A stretch of DNA of 60,846 bases from CAYUNT01 sp964446285 (GTDB lineage: Bacteria; Sumerlaeota; Sumerlaeia; SLMS01; CAYUNT01): positions 1 through 60,846 of the forward strand of contig CAYUNT010000004.1 in assembly GCA_964446285.1 (NCBI GenBank), given 5' to 3'. A program made the position numbers and the translations under genes. Below, one piece after another: positions 1 to 8,869 of the stretch (the first letter of the stretch is position 1; each line of letters begins with the position of its first letter). The notes beneath the pieces were generated by a model. It saw nothing but the letters and a program-made list of their open reading frames with translations. It did not search any database and had not been told where the DNA came from.

Positions 1-73
1 CGCCCTTGAAACCCCGCCACCCCCCCACCGCCAAATAGAATCTCTCCCATTCCCATAGGAATTCTATATAGTC

Positions 74-1567
74 ATGCCGGAATCTCCCGCTCGCGTCCCT
101 CCGCCCCTTTCCGCGCCGCCGCTTCCGGAATCTGCTCTTCCGAAACAGCCGCCCCATATCTCGCTGTTTTCCTTTCAGATTCCCCTGAAAGTGTTTGAGA
201 CCGCGGGAGTTTTGGGGATCGTTCTTGTTTCGCTTGCCCTGGTGTATTTGACGGGCGGGTCCGCCAAAGGACTTCTTGTCTTTGCGGGGATTTTAGGCGC
301 GGCGATTGTTTTGCCCGCCATTCTGGCCAAGCCCTGGCTCGGATATGCGCTGATCGCGCTTCTTATTCCTTTCGAGGACTTTCAGGTCCTGCCTCTGGTG
401 GGTCTGACGGCCTCCAAGATCATCGGCGTGTATCTGGTGGCCGTGACAAGTCTTCATTTGCTTTCCGGAGGGATCAAGGGCCTGCGCTCGTCTCCGGTTG
501 ATGCGCCCCTGGCCGTGTATTTGGTTTTGGCGGGATTGTCGCTCATCGGCTGTGAGGACCTCGGCACCGGCGTCGTGCAATACATCTCGCTGCTCAGCTA
601 CGCGGCGCTATTTTATCTGGGCGGAACCTTGCTCGACACCCGCCCGCGGCTGATTGCGGTGGCGGCTGTATTCTGTGGTGCTATTGCCATCGTTTCTGGA
701 TACACGGCGCTGGTCGAGATGGGCGTGGGCATCGCCCCTGTGGAACTCGACAAAGTCAGCCTTATTGGCGGGCAGATGGTGTATCGCTATGCCGGGACTT
801 CGCATAACGCAGCGTTGTTTGTCACCTATCCGATTCTCGGGGCGGCCCTGGCGCTTGGATTTTGGCGAATGAACCCCCCGCGATGGGCGCGCATCCTTCT
901 GATTGCCGCGCTCGCGATTTTCGCCCTTAAAATATACTTTAGTTACACGCGAAGCGCCTATCTGGCCCTCGCCGCAATGCTCACCGCTTACTCCTGGCTC
1001 TTTGCCAAGCGAAAAGCCTTCGCCATCTTTGCGTTTGTGGCCTGCGTCATGGCCGCGGTGTTTTACATTCCATCCTTTATCACAGAGCACTTCCGCAGCG
1101 GGTTCACTCTCCAGGAAGAATCCGCCAGAATGCGCCTTTTACAGTATCAGGGCGCGTGGGACTTGTTTCAAGACAACTGGCTTTTCGGCATCGGAGTCAA
1201 TAACTCGCCCGCGCGCCTGATCGGGCGCAAAGTCGGCTACGACCTCCTGGAAAACGTGGTTCATTCGCTTCCGATAACGATTCTGCTCGAAACGGGCGTT
1301 CTCGGATTCGCCGCATTCCTGTGGCTGGCCGCCGCCGGGATGCTTCGTTTTTATCGTTCTTTCAGCCAGGCGCACGACCCGGTTCTCAAGGGCATTCTAG
1401 CGGCGGGTCTTTTGGGCTGCCTCGGCTATCTGATCCACAACCTGTTCCATTGCCTCCTTTACATGTCGATAGTGGGCCTGATGCCCGGCCTGGCCCTTGC
1501 GGCCTGGAACCAAAACCAGGATGTGGATGTCAAATTCAGGCAAGAAGAGGCAGGGCAAAGCAGGTAG
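74..1567 (+). CDS. O-antigen ligase/polymerase-like membrane protein (497 aa)
   Basis: Probable inner-membrane glycan ligase or polymerase of the O-antigen ligase (Wzy/WaaL) superfamily, which acts at the periplasmic face on lipid-linked glycans. After a Pro-rich cytoplasmic leader of about 45 residues there are about ten hydrophobic helices. The C-terminal half carries the family's large-loop pattern: a FGIGVNN segment, then ENVVHSLPITILLETGVLGF, where the conserved His and the ETG turn precede the last helices. Ligase, polymerase and bicarbonate-transporter-like members cannot be told apart from sequence alone. The ATG follows a weak AGGA 13 bases upstream. The gene stands alone near the contig edge, so its upstream neighbours are unknown. 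Confidence 0.8.
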   Translation: MPESPARVPPPLSAPPLPESALPKQPPHISLFSFQIPLKVFETAGVLGIVLVSLALVYLTGGSAKGLLVFAGILGAAIVLPAILAKPWLGYALIALLIPFEDFQVLPLVGLTASKIIGVYLVAVTSLHLLSGGIKGLRSSPVDAPLAVYLVLAGLSLIGCEDLGTGVVQYISLLSYAALFYLGGTLLDTRPRLIAVAAVFCGAIAIVSGYTALVEMGVGIAPVELDKVSLIGGQMVYRYAGTSHNAALFVTYPILGAALALGFWRMNPPRWARILLIAALAIFALKIYFSYTRSAYLALAAMLTAYSWLFAKRKAFAIFAFVACVMAAVFYIPSFITEHFRSGFTLQEESARMRLLQYQGAWDLFQDNWLFGIGVNNSPARLIGRKVGYDLLENVVHSLPITILLETGVLGFAAFLWLAAAGMLRFYRSFSQAHDPVLKGILAAGLLGCLGYLIHNLFHCLLYMSIVGLMPGLALAAWNQNQDVDVKFRQEEAGQSR

Positions 1568-1782
1568 AAAGCCTTGCGGGACTGCCGGGCGGCTTCGGCC
1601 CGAAAACCATTAATTTTGGTTGCTTCCAAACCTAACAGGCCTGTCGGCAGTCAATAGAGTGCTGTGAAATGAACGGGGGAGATTTGTGTCCGCCGAAAGC
1701 CGGATGAAAAGCAGTTTGCATGTCTCTGGGCGAATAGGCGTATTAAATCCGCTCACCCCTTAAATTCACCGAGGAGAATTCA
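1568..1782. other. Intergenic leader upstream of the phosphoesterase gene
   Basis: No gene is seen here. A weak GC hairpin (CGGGC at 1586-1590 pairing with GCCCG at 1598-1602) lies just after the ligase stop and may end transcription, but it has no T-run. A strong ribosome binding site, GAGGAG at 1771-1776, sits six bases before the ATG at 1783 and fixes that start. Confidence 0.4.
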
Positions 1783-4380
1783 ATGAACGCCCACCTGAAG
1801 TTTTATTGCCGGATTATGCCACTGGCGCTTATCGCGGCCAGCCTGTTGTTGATTGCCGCCCTGCCCGCCGCCGCCCTCGAAGTTATTGTCGATAACGACG
1901 CCCCCTCCTGCACCGTTGTGGGCACCTGGGGGACTTCCACATCGAGCTGCTACGGCGCGGACAAACGCACCCACGGCGAAGGAACAGGCACAGACACTTT
2001 TACCTGGAATGCCACCCTTCCCGCCGGATGGTATCGTGTGGATTTCCGCGTGAACAGCAACACAACCTACTCGAACGCGGCAAAATACACCGTCCAGCAT
2101 CGCGACGGCACAGAACAGATTACAGCCACGCAGCGCAGAAGCTCGGCCGGATGGACGATTCTGGGCGGCGCGTGGTATTTCGACGGCACGGCCACAGTCT
2201 CGCTCTCGGATTCCTTCACGAGCGACACGGGAACCCTGATTGTTGCCGATGCGATTCGGTTCCTGTCTATTTTTTCATTCGTGCACATGTCGGATTCGCA
2301 CATTGGCTACGGTCTGGGAAATACGTGCGCCACCAAGGTGGCCAATGAGCTGAAGACCCTTGGAAAAGTGACGATGGCCACCTACGGATTCGACGCCCCG
2401 CCGCCCAGTTTCGCCCTCCACACCGGCGACACCTGCGAATACGGCCAGGAATACTGGAGCACCATGAGGAGCATTTTCTCCGGAATTCCATTTCCAATAT
2501 ATTACGTTCTTGGCAACCATGATTCAACTCAGAACTCGAACCGCGAGAAAATCCGCGCCCTGCATGGCGGACCCTTTTATGCTTTCGATCATCTGGATCG
2601 CGGAACGCGCTATCGTTTCATTGCCCTGGATTCCTCGATCACGCAAAGCCCGCGTTCATCCTTCACGCGCGAGGAACTCGACTGGCTCAGCGCCGACCTG
2701 GCCGCCCTCCCGGCGGGAACACCCGCTTTCCTCTTCTATCATCATCCCATTGGCGGCGCCTCCGACCCCAAACCCTATGACACTTACCGCTTGCTCGACG
2801 TGATCCGGCCATACGTGGTTCCGATTGCTTTCTATGGCCACGGGCACTCATTCAATCAGTCCACAATCGACGGACAGCGCATTGTCCAGGGCGGCGCCAC
2901 CTATAATGACACTACGCAGGTGGGCGGATACAATATCATTACCGTCACTCACGATCGCATTCATGTGGCGAAAAAATTGCAGGGCGAAGCCACCGCCGCC
3001 ACGGGACTGATCTCGAGTTTGGCCATTCCATCCACTTCGTCCAATCCCGCAATCACAATCAATTCGCCTATTCCCGAATCCATACATCAATCCGCCTCTT
3101 TGTCTGTTTCGGCTTCCATCAGCGCCCCGCCCGCGGATGTTACGGCGGCGGACTTCGACTTTGATGGCGACGGCAATTGGCGCGCGCTCAGCGGATCGGG
3201 CGCGGGACCCTGGACGGGCAGCCTTTCCATGACCGGCATGACGCACGGACGCCACTGGATTCGCGTCCGCTTCACCGTTACTGGCCTCTCCAACACCGTT
3301 ACGAAAATGTCGTCGTTCTGGACGTGGGACGCTTATCCGGCGGCGCGCTGGATTGTGGACCTTGGAGCCACCAGCCTAAGCGCCCCCGCCGTGGCCAATG
3401 GCAAAGTCTATGTGGGCGCCAATGGCGGCGCGATGCGCTGCCTGAATGCGCGCACCGGCGCGGAAATTTGGAGCGTGAATCTGCCGTCCGACATCGTCTC
3501 GGCTCCGGCCGTCTCGGGCGGGCGCGTGGTGTTTGGATGCGGCAACAGCAAGGTCTATTGCCTCGACGCGCAAACCGGCGCAACGCTCTGGGCCGCTTCA
3601 TGCAGCGGGCCGGTCTATTCCCCGCCAGCGATTGATTCGGGAACCGTCTATATTGGCTCGAACGGAACCGGCGCCTCCAACTCCGCTTACCTTTATGCCC
3701 TCAACCTGGCCACCGGAGCGGAAAAATGGAAAAGCGCCGCCGCGTGCGCCATCGAGTCGCGTCCGTGCGTCCTGGGCGACACCGTCTATTATGGGGCGTG
3801 GGACTCCTATTTTTACGCGCTCAATACGGCCACAGGCGCGCGGCGGTGGCGATACCAGCGAAACACAAGCCGCTATTACAGCCCGGCGGACAGCTGGCCC
3901 GTCGTTTCCGCCTCATCCAACCGTGTTTTCGTCGCTGACCGCCAGTATTATCTCAGCGCCATCAACATCACTACGGGTGTGGCCGATTGGACGCGAACCG
4001 GCGTTTCCTCGCAGGCCATTACACCGGATGGAACGGGGCTGCTGATCCGCAACAGTTCGTCGGGCGCGCTCGAACGGATCACTTTTGACAACGCCACGGT
4101 CTGGAGCCAGGCGGCGTGCAGTCTGGATGTGACGCCTGTCTCCCCAGTTTGCGCGGGAGAACGCGCCGCCGTGGTGGATCAGGACGGTCTGGTGAGCGTT
4201 CTCAACCTCGCAAACGGAAGCATCCTGTGGCAGTTTCTGGTGGCAAGCGGCTATCAACTCTGCCCTGTCACACTCGACGACGATGGCGCTGTCTATGCGG
4301 TCACTTACGATGGATTCCTGGTGTGCGCCGCCAACTCCGACCCGCCGCCCACAGATGTGCTTCAATGGCAGCTGTATTGA
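1783..4380 (+). CDS. Secreted golvesin-like / calcineurin-type phosphoesterase / PQQ-propeller protein (865 aa)
   Basis: Three-part exported protein. Residues 1-32 are a signal peptide ending near PAAALE. Residues about 33-160 resemble the golvesin/Xly carbohydrate-binding module (EVIVDNDAPS, GTWGTSTSS, GWYRVDFRV, VADAIRFL). Residues about 165-410 form a calcineurin-like metallophosphoesterase with all metal motifs: MSDSHIGYG, HTGDTC, LGNHDS, FYHHPIGG and YGHGHSF. A linker leads to a PQQ/YWTD-like beta-propeller (about residues 530-860) with repeats such as VYCLDAQTGATLW and LYALNLATGAEKW. It is likely a periplasmic or extracellular phosphohydrolase; the substrate is unknown. GAGGAG six bases upstream supports the start. 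Reading as a secreted protein is firm; the golvesin assignment is from pattern memory. Confidence 0.85.
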   Translation: MNAHLKFYCRIMPLALIAASLLLIAALPAAALEVIVDNDAPSCTVVGTWGTSTSSCYGADKRTHGEGTGTDTFTWNATLPAGWYRVDFRVNSNTTYSNAAKYTVQHRDGTEQITATQRRSSAGWTILGGAWYFDGTATVSLSDSFTSDTGTLIVADAIRFLSIFSFVHMSDSHIGYGLGNTCATKVANELKTLGKVTMATYGFDAPPPSFALHTGDTCEYGQEYWSTMRSIFSGIPFPIYYVLGNHDSTQNSNREKIRALHGGPFYAFDHLDRGTRYRFIALDSSITQSPRSSFTREELDWLSADLAALPAGTPAFLFYHHPIGGASDPKPYDTYRLLDVIRPYVVPIAFYGHGHSFNQSTIDGQRIVQGGATYNDTTQVGGYNIITVTHDRIHVAKKLQGEATAATGLISSLAIPSTSSNPAITINSPIPESIHQSASLSVSASISAPPADVTAADFDFDGDGNWRALSGSGAGPWTGSLSMTGMTHGRHWIRVRFTVTGLSNTVTKMSSFWTWDAYPAARWIVDLGATSLSAPAVANGKVYVGANGGAMRCLNARTGAEIWSVNLPSDIVSAPAVSGGRVVFGCGNSKVYCLDAQTGATLWAASCSGPVYSPPAIDSGTVYIGSNGTGASNSAYLYALNLATGAEKWKSAAACAIESRPCVLGDTVYYGAWDSYFYALNTATGARRWRYQRNTSRYYSPADSWPVVSASSNRVFVADRQYYLSAINITTGVADWTRTGVSSQAITPDGTGLLIRNSSSGALERITFDNATVWSQAACSLDVTPVSPVCAGERAAVVDQDGLVSVLNLANGSILWQFLVASGYQLCPVTLDDDGAVYAVTYDGFLVCAANSDPPPTDVLQWQLY

Positions 4381-4419
4381 CGCGCGAAAGGCCTGCGCGC
4401 GCGGAAGGATAGAGAAAAA

Positions 4420-4911
4420 TCACGATTCTCGCGGATCGGGATGTTCCAGGATGGCTTGGGCCTGGCGTTCGCGCCATGCGCGCAAAGCGGCGGCGATTTC
4501 CGGATATTTCTTCGCCAGAATCGCAGCCGCCAGCAGCGCTGCATTCACCGCTCCCGCGCGCCCGATTGCCAGCGTCCCCACCGGGATTCCCGCGGGCATT
4601 TGCACAGTCGAGAGCAGCGAATCCATTCCGTGCAGGGCTTTGGATTCGATAGGAACGCCGAGCACGGGCAGAAGTGTTTTCGCCGCAGCTACGCCTGCCA
4701 GGTGCGCCGCTCCGCCCGCGCCAGCGATAATCACCTCGATGCCCCGCCCTTCGGCCCGCGAAACATAGTCAATCAGCGCGTCAGGGGTTCGGTGCGCCGA
4801 GAGAACCCGCGCCTCGAACGCAACGCCGAGCGCCTCGAGTGTTTGCGCGGCGTGGCTCATTGTTTCCCAGTCCGACTTCGATCCCATGAGGATGCTGACA
4901 AGAGGTTGCAT
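4420..4911 (-). CDS. purE: N5-carboxyaminoimidazole ribonucleotide mutase (163 aa)
   Basis: Class I PurE, which moves the carboxyl group of N5-CAIR to give CAIR in de novo purine synthesis in the cytoplasm. The N-terminal signature SILMGSKSDWETM and the following SAHRTPDAL are the nucleotide-binding and catalytic segments, and the GAGGAAHLAG loop is present. Length fits the family (about 160-170). It starts at an ATG downstream of trxB on the same strand, separated by 57 bases that are largely a nine-base-periodic T-rich repeat. PurK is not in the window. It is convergent with the phosphoesterase gene. Confidence 0.96.
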   Translation of the reverse strand: MQPLVSILMGSKSDWETMSHAAQTLEALGVAFEARVLSAHRTPDALIDYVSRAEGRGIEVIIAGAGGAAHLAGVAAAKTLLPVLGVPIESKALHGMDSLLSTVQMPAGIPVGTLAIGRAGAVNAALLAAAILAKKYPEIAAALRAWRERQAQAILEHPDPRES

Positions 4912-4930
4912 GGTTGCTTCTTCTTTTTTT

Positions 4931-4962
4931 TTGTTCTTTTCGCGTTTTTCGCGCTAAAAATC
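4931..4962. repeat. Short nine-base-periodic T-rich repeat between trxB and purE
   Basis: Repeats of the type TTCTTTTCG / CGTTTTTCG fill the purE-trxB spacer. The same type occurs at 44908-44950 and, inverted, at 58891-58928. Confidence 0.5.
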
Positions 4963-4968
4963 TTATCG

Positions 4969-5910
4969 TCAGGCTGCGCCTTTTTCCGTGAGATAGCGCT
5001 CGGTCTCGAGGGCGGCCTGGCATCCGAATCCAGCGGCGGTGATCGCCTGGCGGTAGCGGCGGTCATGCACGTCGCCCGCGGCGAAAATGCCCTCGCGGTT
5101 TGTCCGCAGACGTTCATCCACAATCACATAGCCCTCTTCGTCAAGGGCGACGTGACCGCGGAAAACATTTGTGTTCGGAACGTGCCCAATGGCGAGAAAA
5201 CAAGCCGCCACAGCCAACTGGCTCAATTCACCCGTTTTTGTATCGCGAAGCCGCAGCCCCGCGAGCACGCGCCGACCTCCGCGCTCCTCGCCGAGATATT
5301 CGTCGATCGTGCTGTTCCAGCGCACCGTGATTTTCGGATTGGCCAGAATGCGTTCCTGCATGATGCGGCTGGCGCGCAACTGATCGCGCCGGTGGATGAG
5401 CGTCACCTTTCCGCACACCTTGGCCAGATACGACGCCTCTTCCGCCGCTGAATCGCCGCCGCCGACGATGGCCACCTCGCGCCCGCGGTAAAATGAGCCG
5501 TCGCACACGGCGCACGTATGAACCCCGGCGCTCCAGAAGGCCTTTTCGCTCGCGATCCCGAGCGTGCGGGGCGACGCGCCCGTGGCGAGGATCAGCGCGT
5601 GCGCCTCGATGCGCTCCGGGCCGATCATCACCGCGGGGCGCGGACCGGCCGTATCGAGCGCGGTCACTTCATCCAGCAGAATTTCCGCCCCCCAGTGGCG
5701 CGCCTGCTCTTCCATGCTTTCCATCAACTGCGGACCGGGAAGTCCCTTGGGGAATCCCGGATAATTCTCGATTTCCGTGGTGGTGGTGAGTTGCCCGCCC
5801 GGCATTGTGCCCGTGACAACGAGCGGCTTCAGGCCCGCGCGCCCAAGATAAATGCCCGCCGTCAACCCGGCCGGACCCGCCCCAATGATGATTGCGGATC
5901 GGATGTTCAA
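4969..5910 (-). CDS. trxB: Thioredoxin-disulfide reductase (313 aa)
   Basis: Low-molecular-weight flavoprotein that reduces thioredoxin with NADPH. It shows the FAD-binding GAGPAGLTAGIYLGRAG near residue 10, GQLTTTTEIENYPGF, the redox pair C133-A-V-C136-D, the NADPH-binding GGGDSAAEEA, and the C-terminal FAD motif GIFAAGDV. Length is typical (310-320). The reading frame opens with TTG at 5910 (MNIRSAIII), because no upstream ATG is in frame; an AAAGGG lies about nine bases before it. It precedes purE on the same strand and follows the tRNA-Tyr gene. Confidence 0.95.
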   Translation of the reverse strand: MNIRSAIIIGAGPAGLTAGIYLGRAGLKPLVVTGTMPGGQLTTTTEIENYPGFPKGLPGPQLMESMEEQARHWGAEILLDEVTALDTAGPRPAVMIGPERIEAHALILATGASPRTLGIASEKAFWSAGVHTCAVCDGSFYRGREVAIVGGGDSAAEEASYLAKVCGKVTLIHRRDQLRASRIMQERILANPKITVRWNSTIDEYLGEERGGRRVLAGLRLRDTKTGELSQLAVAACFLAIGHVPNTNVFRGHVALDEEGYVIVDERLRTNREGIFAAGDVHDRRYRQAITAAGFGCQAALETERYLTEKGAA

Positions 5911-5957
5911 GGCTTCGACCCTTTCGGAGTAATTAAGGAATGTGAAAGAAAATTAGG

Positions 5958-6045
5958 TGGTGCAGGGGGTAGGGTTCGAACCTACGTAACGCTTCCGCGT
6001 GGCAGATTTACAGTCTGCTGCCATTAACCGCTCGGCCACCCCTGC
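5958..6045 (-). tRNA. tRNA-Tyr (anticodon GUA)
   Basis: The minus-strand cloverleaf starts GCAGGGG, which pairs perfectly with CCCCUGC before the discriminator A. The CCA end is encoded (5958-5960). The anticodon loop reads CUGUAAA, giving GUA. The long variable arm (class II) and the GGTTCGAACCC T-arm are both as expected for bacterial tRNA-Tyr. It lies just upstream of trxB on the same strand. Confidence 0.97.
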
Positions 6046-6157
6046 AGCAATGAGCGGCAAAAAATCTATGTGCCTTTTTCGGACGCGGGCTTCAAGGGAA
6101 ATTCTCGCCCCGCGCAAAAGGCGGGCGTATCTTGATGCTGCTGCAGAAGGTTCGTAG

Positions 6158-6204
6158 TTCACGCTTCAGCGTGCTATCTGCCAGCAAACTAACTAAAGTT
6201 TGAA
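6158..6204. repeat. Double palindrome element upstream of ssnA
   Basis: Two adjacent hairpins: CACGCT-tc-AGCGTG (6160-6173) and CAAACT-aactaa-AGTTTG (6185-6202). They lie in the 272-base gap between tRNA-Tyr and ssnA, which otherwise shows no gene. The compact double-stem form looks like a REP-type dispersed element, but only one copy is present here. Confidence 0.5.
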
Positions 6205-6317
6205 CTGCAAACTGGGATGGCCGCCGGACCTGTGGGATTGCTTTCGCCGGGCGTCCGTGGCAAGCAGGCGGCAAGGATGGCGAACGACGCCGTCATTTCC
6301 TTCCGGAGGCCGCCGCA

Positions 6318-7772
6318 ATGGGGCTGATTTTGAAAAATGCGATTTTGTTCGATCTGGACCCGCTTGGCGCGGCGCCGGGTGCGCTGCGCATTGAAGGCGG
6401 ACGCATCGCCGCGCGGATTCCCGAGAGCGCTGCCCCCGCCGCCACCGCCCCCGGCAAGACCGCCGGTGAGGCGGATGAGGTTGTGGATTGCGGCGGAGCC
6501 GTGGTAATGCCGGGCCTCGTCAACGGCCATGCGCATTTATATTCCGCCTTGGCCGCCGGAATGCCCGCTCCGCCCCAATCGCCCGCGAATTTCCGCGAAA
6601 TCCTCCAATTTGTCTGGTGGCGGCTCGACCGCGCCCTGACACCCGAAGCCGTCGAGATGTCGGCCCTGATCGGGGCGCTCGACGCCGTGCGCAGTGGAAC
6701 AACGTCGCTCATCGACCACCACGCCTCGCCCGCCGCCATCGAGGGATCGCTCGATCGCATCGAGGCAGGCATGGCACGCGCGGGCGTGCGCGGCGTGTTG
6801 TGCTACGAAACGACCGACCGGAACGGCGGCGAGGCCGAGGCGGCCCGCGGATTGGCGGAAAACCGTCGCTACATGGAAAAATGCCGCGCCCGAACGGCGG
6901 AAGGCGCGAAACAGAACCCAAAAAGCCTCCCTCTAAATTCTAAAAGGAATCTTGGACGAGACGTCAAAGCCACCGGAGATTTGTGGACGGATTCCATGAA
7001 GCAAGCGGCCCAGTTCGCCGCGATGCCAGGGGCACATGCGGCCTTCACGTGCGGCGATTCGACGCTCACCGCCCTCGCGCGCCTTGCGGAAGAATTCCAC
7101 ACGGGCGTTCATTTTCACGCCGCCGAAGACCCGTGTGACGATGCGATTTGCCGTCGCGAATACGGCGCGCCGCTTGCCGACCGCCTCGACCGCTTTGGCC
7201 TTTTGCGCGCGGATTCGATTCTGGCGCACGGCACGCATCTGGACGCGCGGGCGATCGAGCGCGTCCGGGCCGCCGGCACGACCGTGGCGCACAATCCGCG
7301 CTCGAACATGAACAACGCGGTCGGCTACGCGCCCATCGCGCAGTTCCGCGGCCAGGCGATGCTCGGAACGGACGGCATCGGCTCAGACATGTTCGCCGAG
7401 GCGCGCGCGGCGTGGTTGAAATCGTGCGACGCGCACGCAGGCTTCAGTCCGGCGGATGTTATCGCGATGCTGGCAGCCTCGGCGCGGCGCGCGGGGCGGG
7501 CGCTTGGCGAGGACTTGCTTGGACGGCTCGCAGCAGGCGCGCCCGCGGACGTCATCGTCACAGACTACGCGCCCGCGACGCCGCTCGATTCGTCAAACGC
7601 CGCCGGGCATTTCCTCTTTGCGCTGGATTCGCGCCATGTTAAGAACGTGATGGTTGGGGGCCGCTGGGTGATGCGCGATCGCGCCATGCTCACCTGCGAC
7701 GAAGCCGCGATTCGCCGCGCCTCGCGCGACATCGCCGCCCGTCTCTGGCGCGCAATGAGCGCCCTCGCATGA
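6318..7772 (+). CDS. ssnA: SsnA-like amidohydrolase (484 aa)
   Basis: Metal-dependent amidohydrolase most like SsnA (chlorohydrolase/guanine deaminase group), which often sits in purine or selenium-linked catabolism. Visible features are the N-terminal beta-sandwich (MGLILKNAILFD), the metal motif PGLVNGHAHLYSALAAG, FVWWRLDRALTPEAVEMSAL, SGTTSLIDHHASP, HFHAAEDPCD, the SILAHGTHL histidine, HNPRSNMNNAVG, and LGTDGIGSDMFAEARAA. GGAGG at 6305-6309, eight bases before the ATG, fixes the start. Residues about 206-225 (…NLGRDVKATG…) are encoded by an inserted hairpin repeat in a variable loop, so the reading frame survived the insertion. Substrate is not predictable; confidence is high for the superfamily, moderate for SsnA. 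Confidence 0.85.
   Translation: MGLILKNAILFDLDPLGAAPGALRIEGGRIAARIPESAAPAATAPGKTAGEADEVVDCGGAVVMPGLVNGHAHLYSALAAGMPAPPQSPANFREILQFVWWRLDRALTPEAVEMSALIGALDAVRSGTTSLIDHHASPAAIEGSLDRIEAGMARAGVRGVLCYETTDRNGGEAEAARGLAENRRYMEKCRARTAEGAKQNPKSLPLNSKRNLGRDVKATGDLWTDSMKQAAQFAAMPGAHAAFTCGDSTLTALARLAEEFHTGVHFHAAEDPCDDAICRREYGAPLADRLDRFGLLRADSILAHGTHLDARAIERVRAAGTTVAHNPRSNMNNAVGYAPIAQFRGQAMLGTDGIGSDMFAEARAAWLKSCDAHAGFSPADVIAMLAASARRAGRALGEDLLGRLAAGAPADVIVTDYAPATPLDSSNAAGHFLFALDSRHVKNVMVGGRWVMRDRAMLTCDEAAIRRASRDIAARLWRAMSALA
6948..6984 (+). repeat. Hairpin repeat unit inside ssnA
   Basis: One copy of the dispersed hairpin repeat, with stem CTTGGACG / CGTCAAAG (one mismatch) followed by CCACCGGA. It is read in frame as NLGRDVKATG. 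See the copies at 15262-15345, 23652-23690, 37697-37766 and 60483-60541. Confidence 0.75.
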
Positions 7773-7827
7773 AAACAAGGTTCTCATCTGTGTTTTTGTC
7801 GAAAATATAAGGCACTGCTAATATACT

Positions 7828-8838
7828 ATGCCCCACCGACGGCGAAAATCCGAACCCGCGCATCACGGCGTTCTAGCCGTGAACAAGCCCGAAGGCATCA
7901 CGTCGCACGACGTGGTGGATGCCGTGCGCCGCGTGGCGGGCCAGCGCCAGGTGGGCCACACGGGGACGCTTGATCCGGCAGCGGGAGGGCTGCTGGTTTT
8001 GTGCCTGGGCGAGGCGACAAAAATCGCCGAATACTTGATGAATCAGCCAAAGATTTACCGGGGGTCGATGCGCCTCGGGGCGGTGTCGGACACGATGGAC
8101 CGCGAGGGCGAAATCACGGAACAGGACACCCTGGCGGCGGATGATATGAAGTCGCTGCCCGCGGCCGAGTTGCTCGCGCAATTGCAGGAAGTGGCGCGCG
8201 GATTCCTCGGCGACATCGAGCAACTTCCTCCCTTGCATTCGGCGAAGCGGGTGGATGGGCGCCGGCTTTACGAATACGCGCGAACGGGCGAGCCGGTAAA
8301 AGTCGAGCCGCGCGTCGTGACCGTGTATCGTTACGACATTCTGCGCGCCAAGTGGCCCGAGGCGGATTTCGAGGTCGAGTGCGGCAGCGGAACGTATGTG
8401 CGGCGGCTCGTCCATGACCTGGGGGAAGACCTGCGATGCGGCGCGTATCTGGCGTCTCTGCAACGAATGCGTGTTGGGGCGGTAAGCCTCGACGATGCGG
8501 TGGATTTGGAGGCGATGCGGGAAAATCCAGCGATTTTGAACGAGAGGCTCATGCCCGTCTCGCAGGCTCTTCGGTTCTGGCCGCACGCCCGGGTGAATGC
8601 CGATGCGCTGGCTATTTTGCGGCGCGGACACGCCATCCCGGCCGATTGGGCGCCTGTCGTGCAGTATTTCCGCCCGCTCGAATGGCTCAATTACGCGCTT
8701 CTTCTCGACGAACCTGGCAACGTGCTCGCCGTGGCGCGCTATGTGTCTGCGCCCTATTCGCCTCCGCCGCGCGAACTCGCTGAATATCGTGGCGCGTGGT
8801 TTCAGCCCGTGAAAATTTTCCCTCACCCGATTCCGTAA
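7828..8838 (+). CDS. truB: tRNA pseudouridine(55) synthase (336 aa)
   Basis: Makes pseudouridine 55 in the T-loop of tRNAs. The N-terminal block LAVNKPEGITSHDVV, the catalytic segment GHTGTLDPAAGGLL (Asp49 in GTLDP), the KIYRGSMRLG strand and the CGSGTYVRRLVHDLGEDL motif are all present. A PUA-like C-terminal domain of about 80 residues follows. Length is slightly above the usual 300-320. No good Shine-Dalgarno is seen before the ATG; a short AT-rich stretch lies upstream. It runs 55 bases after ssnA. The usual rbfA or ribF neighbours are absent. Confidence 0.95.
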   Translation: MPHRRRKSEPAHHGVLAVNKPEGITSHDVVDAVRRVAGQRQVGHTGTLDPAAGGLLVLCLGEATKIAEYLMNQPKIYRGSMRLGAVSDTMDREGEITEQDTLAADDMKSLPAAELLAQLQEVARGFLGDIEQLPPLHSAKRVDGRRLYEYARTGEPVKVEPRVVTVYRYDILRAKWPEADFEVECGSGTYVRRLVHDLGEDLRCGAYLASLQRMRVGAVSLDDAVDLEAMRENPAILNERLMPVSQALRFWPHARVNADALAILRRGHAIPADWAPVVQYFRPLEWLNYALLLDEPGNVLAVARYVSAPYSPPPRELAEYRGAWFQPVKIFPHPIP

Positions 8839-8844
8839 CCGCCT

Positions 8845-8865
8845 GGCGCAATCCGCCCGTTTTTC
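8845..8865. terminator. Possible weak terminator between convergent truB and ligase-TPR gene
   Basis: Short stem GGCG-caatc-CGCC followed by a T-rich tail lies in the 31-base space between two convergent stop codons. The stem is only four pairs, so this is tentative. Confidence 0.3.
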
Positions 8866-8869
8866 TTTT

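Noticed and set aside
1600..1782. Riboswitch in the leader of the phosphoesterase gene
   Set aside because: No known aptamer core could be matched by eye; only a weak hairpin is present.
5958..6317. Integration site at tRNA-Tyr
   Set aside because: No integrase, no duplicated 3' tRNA fragment and no foreign block adjacent.
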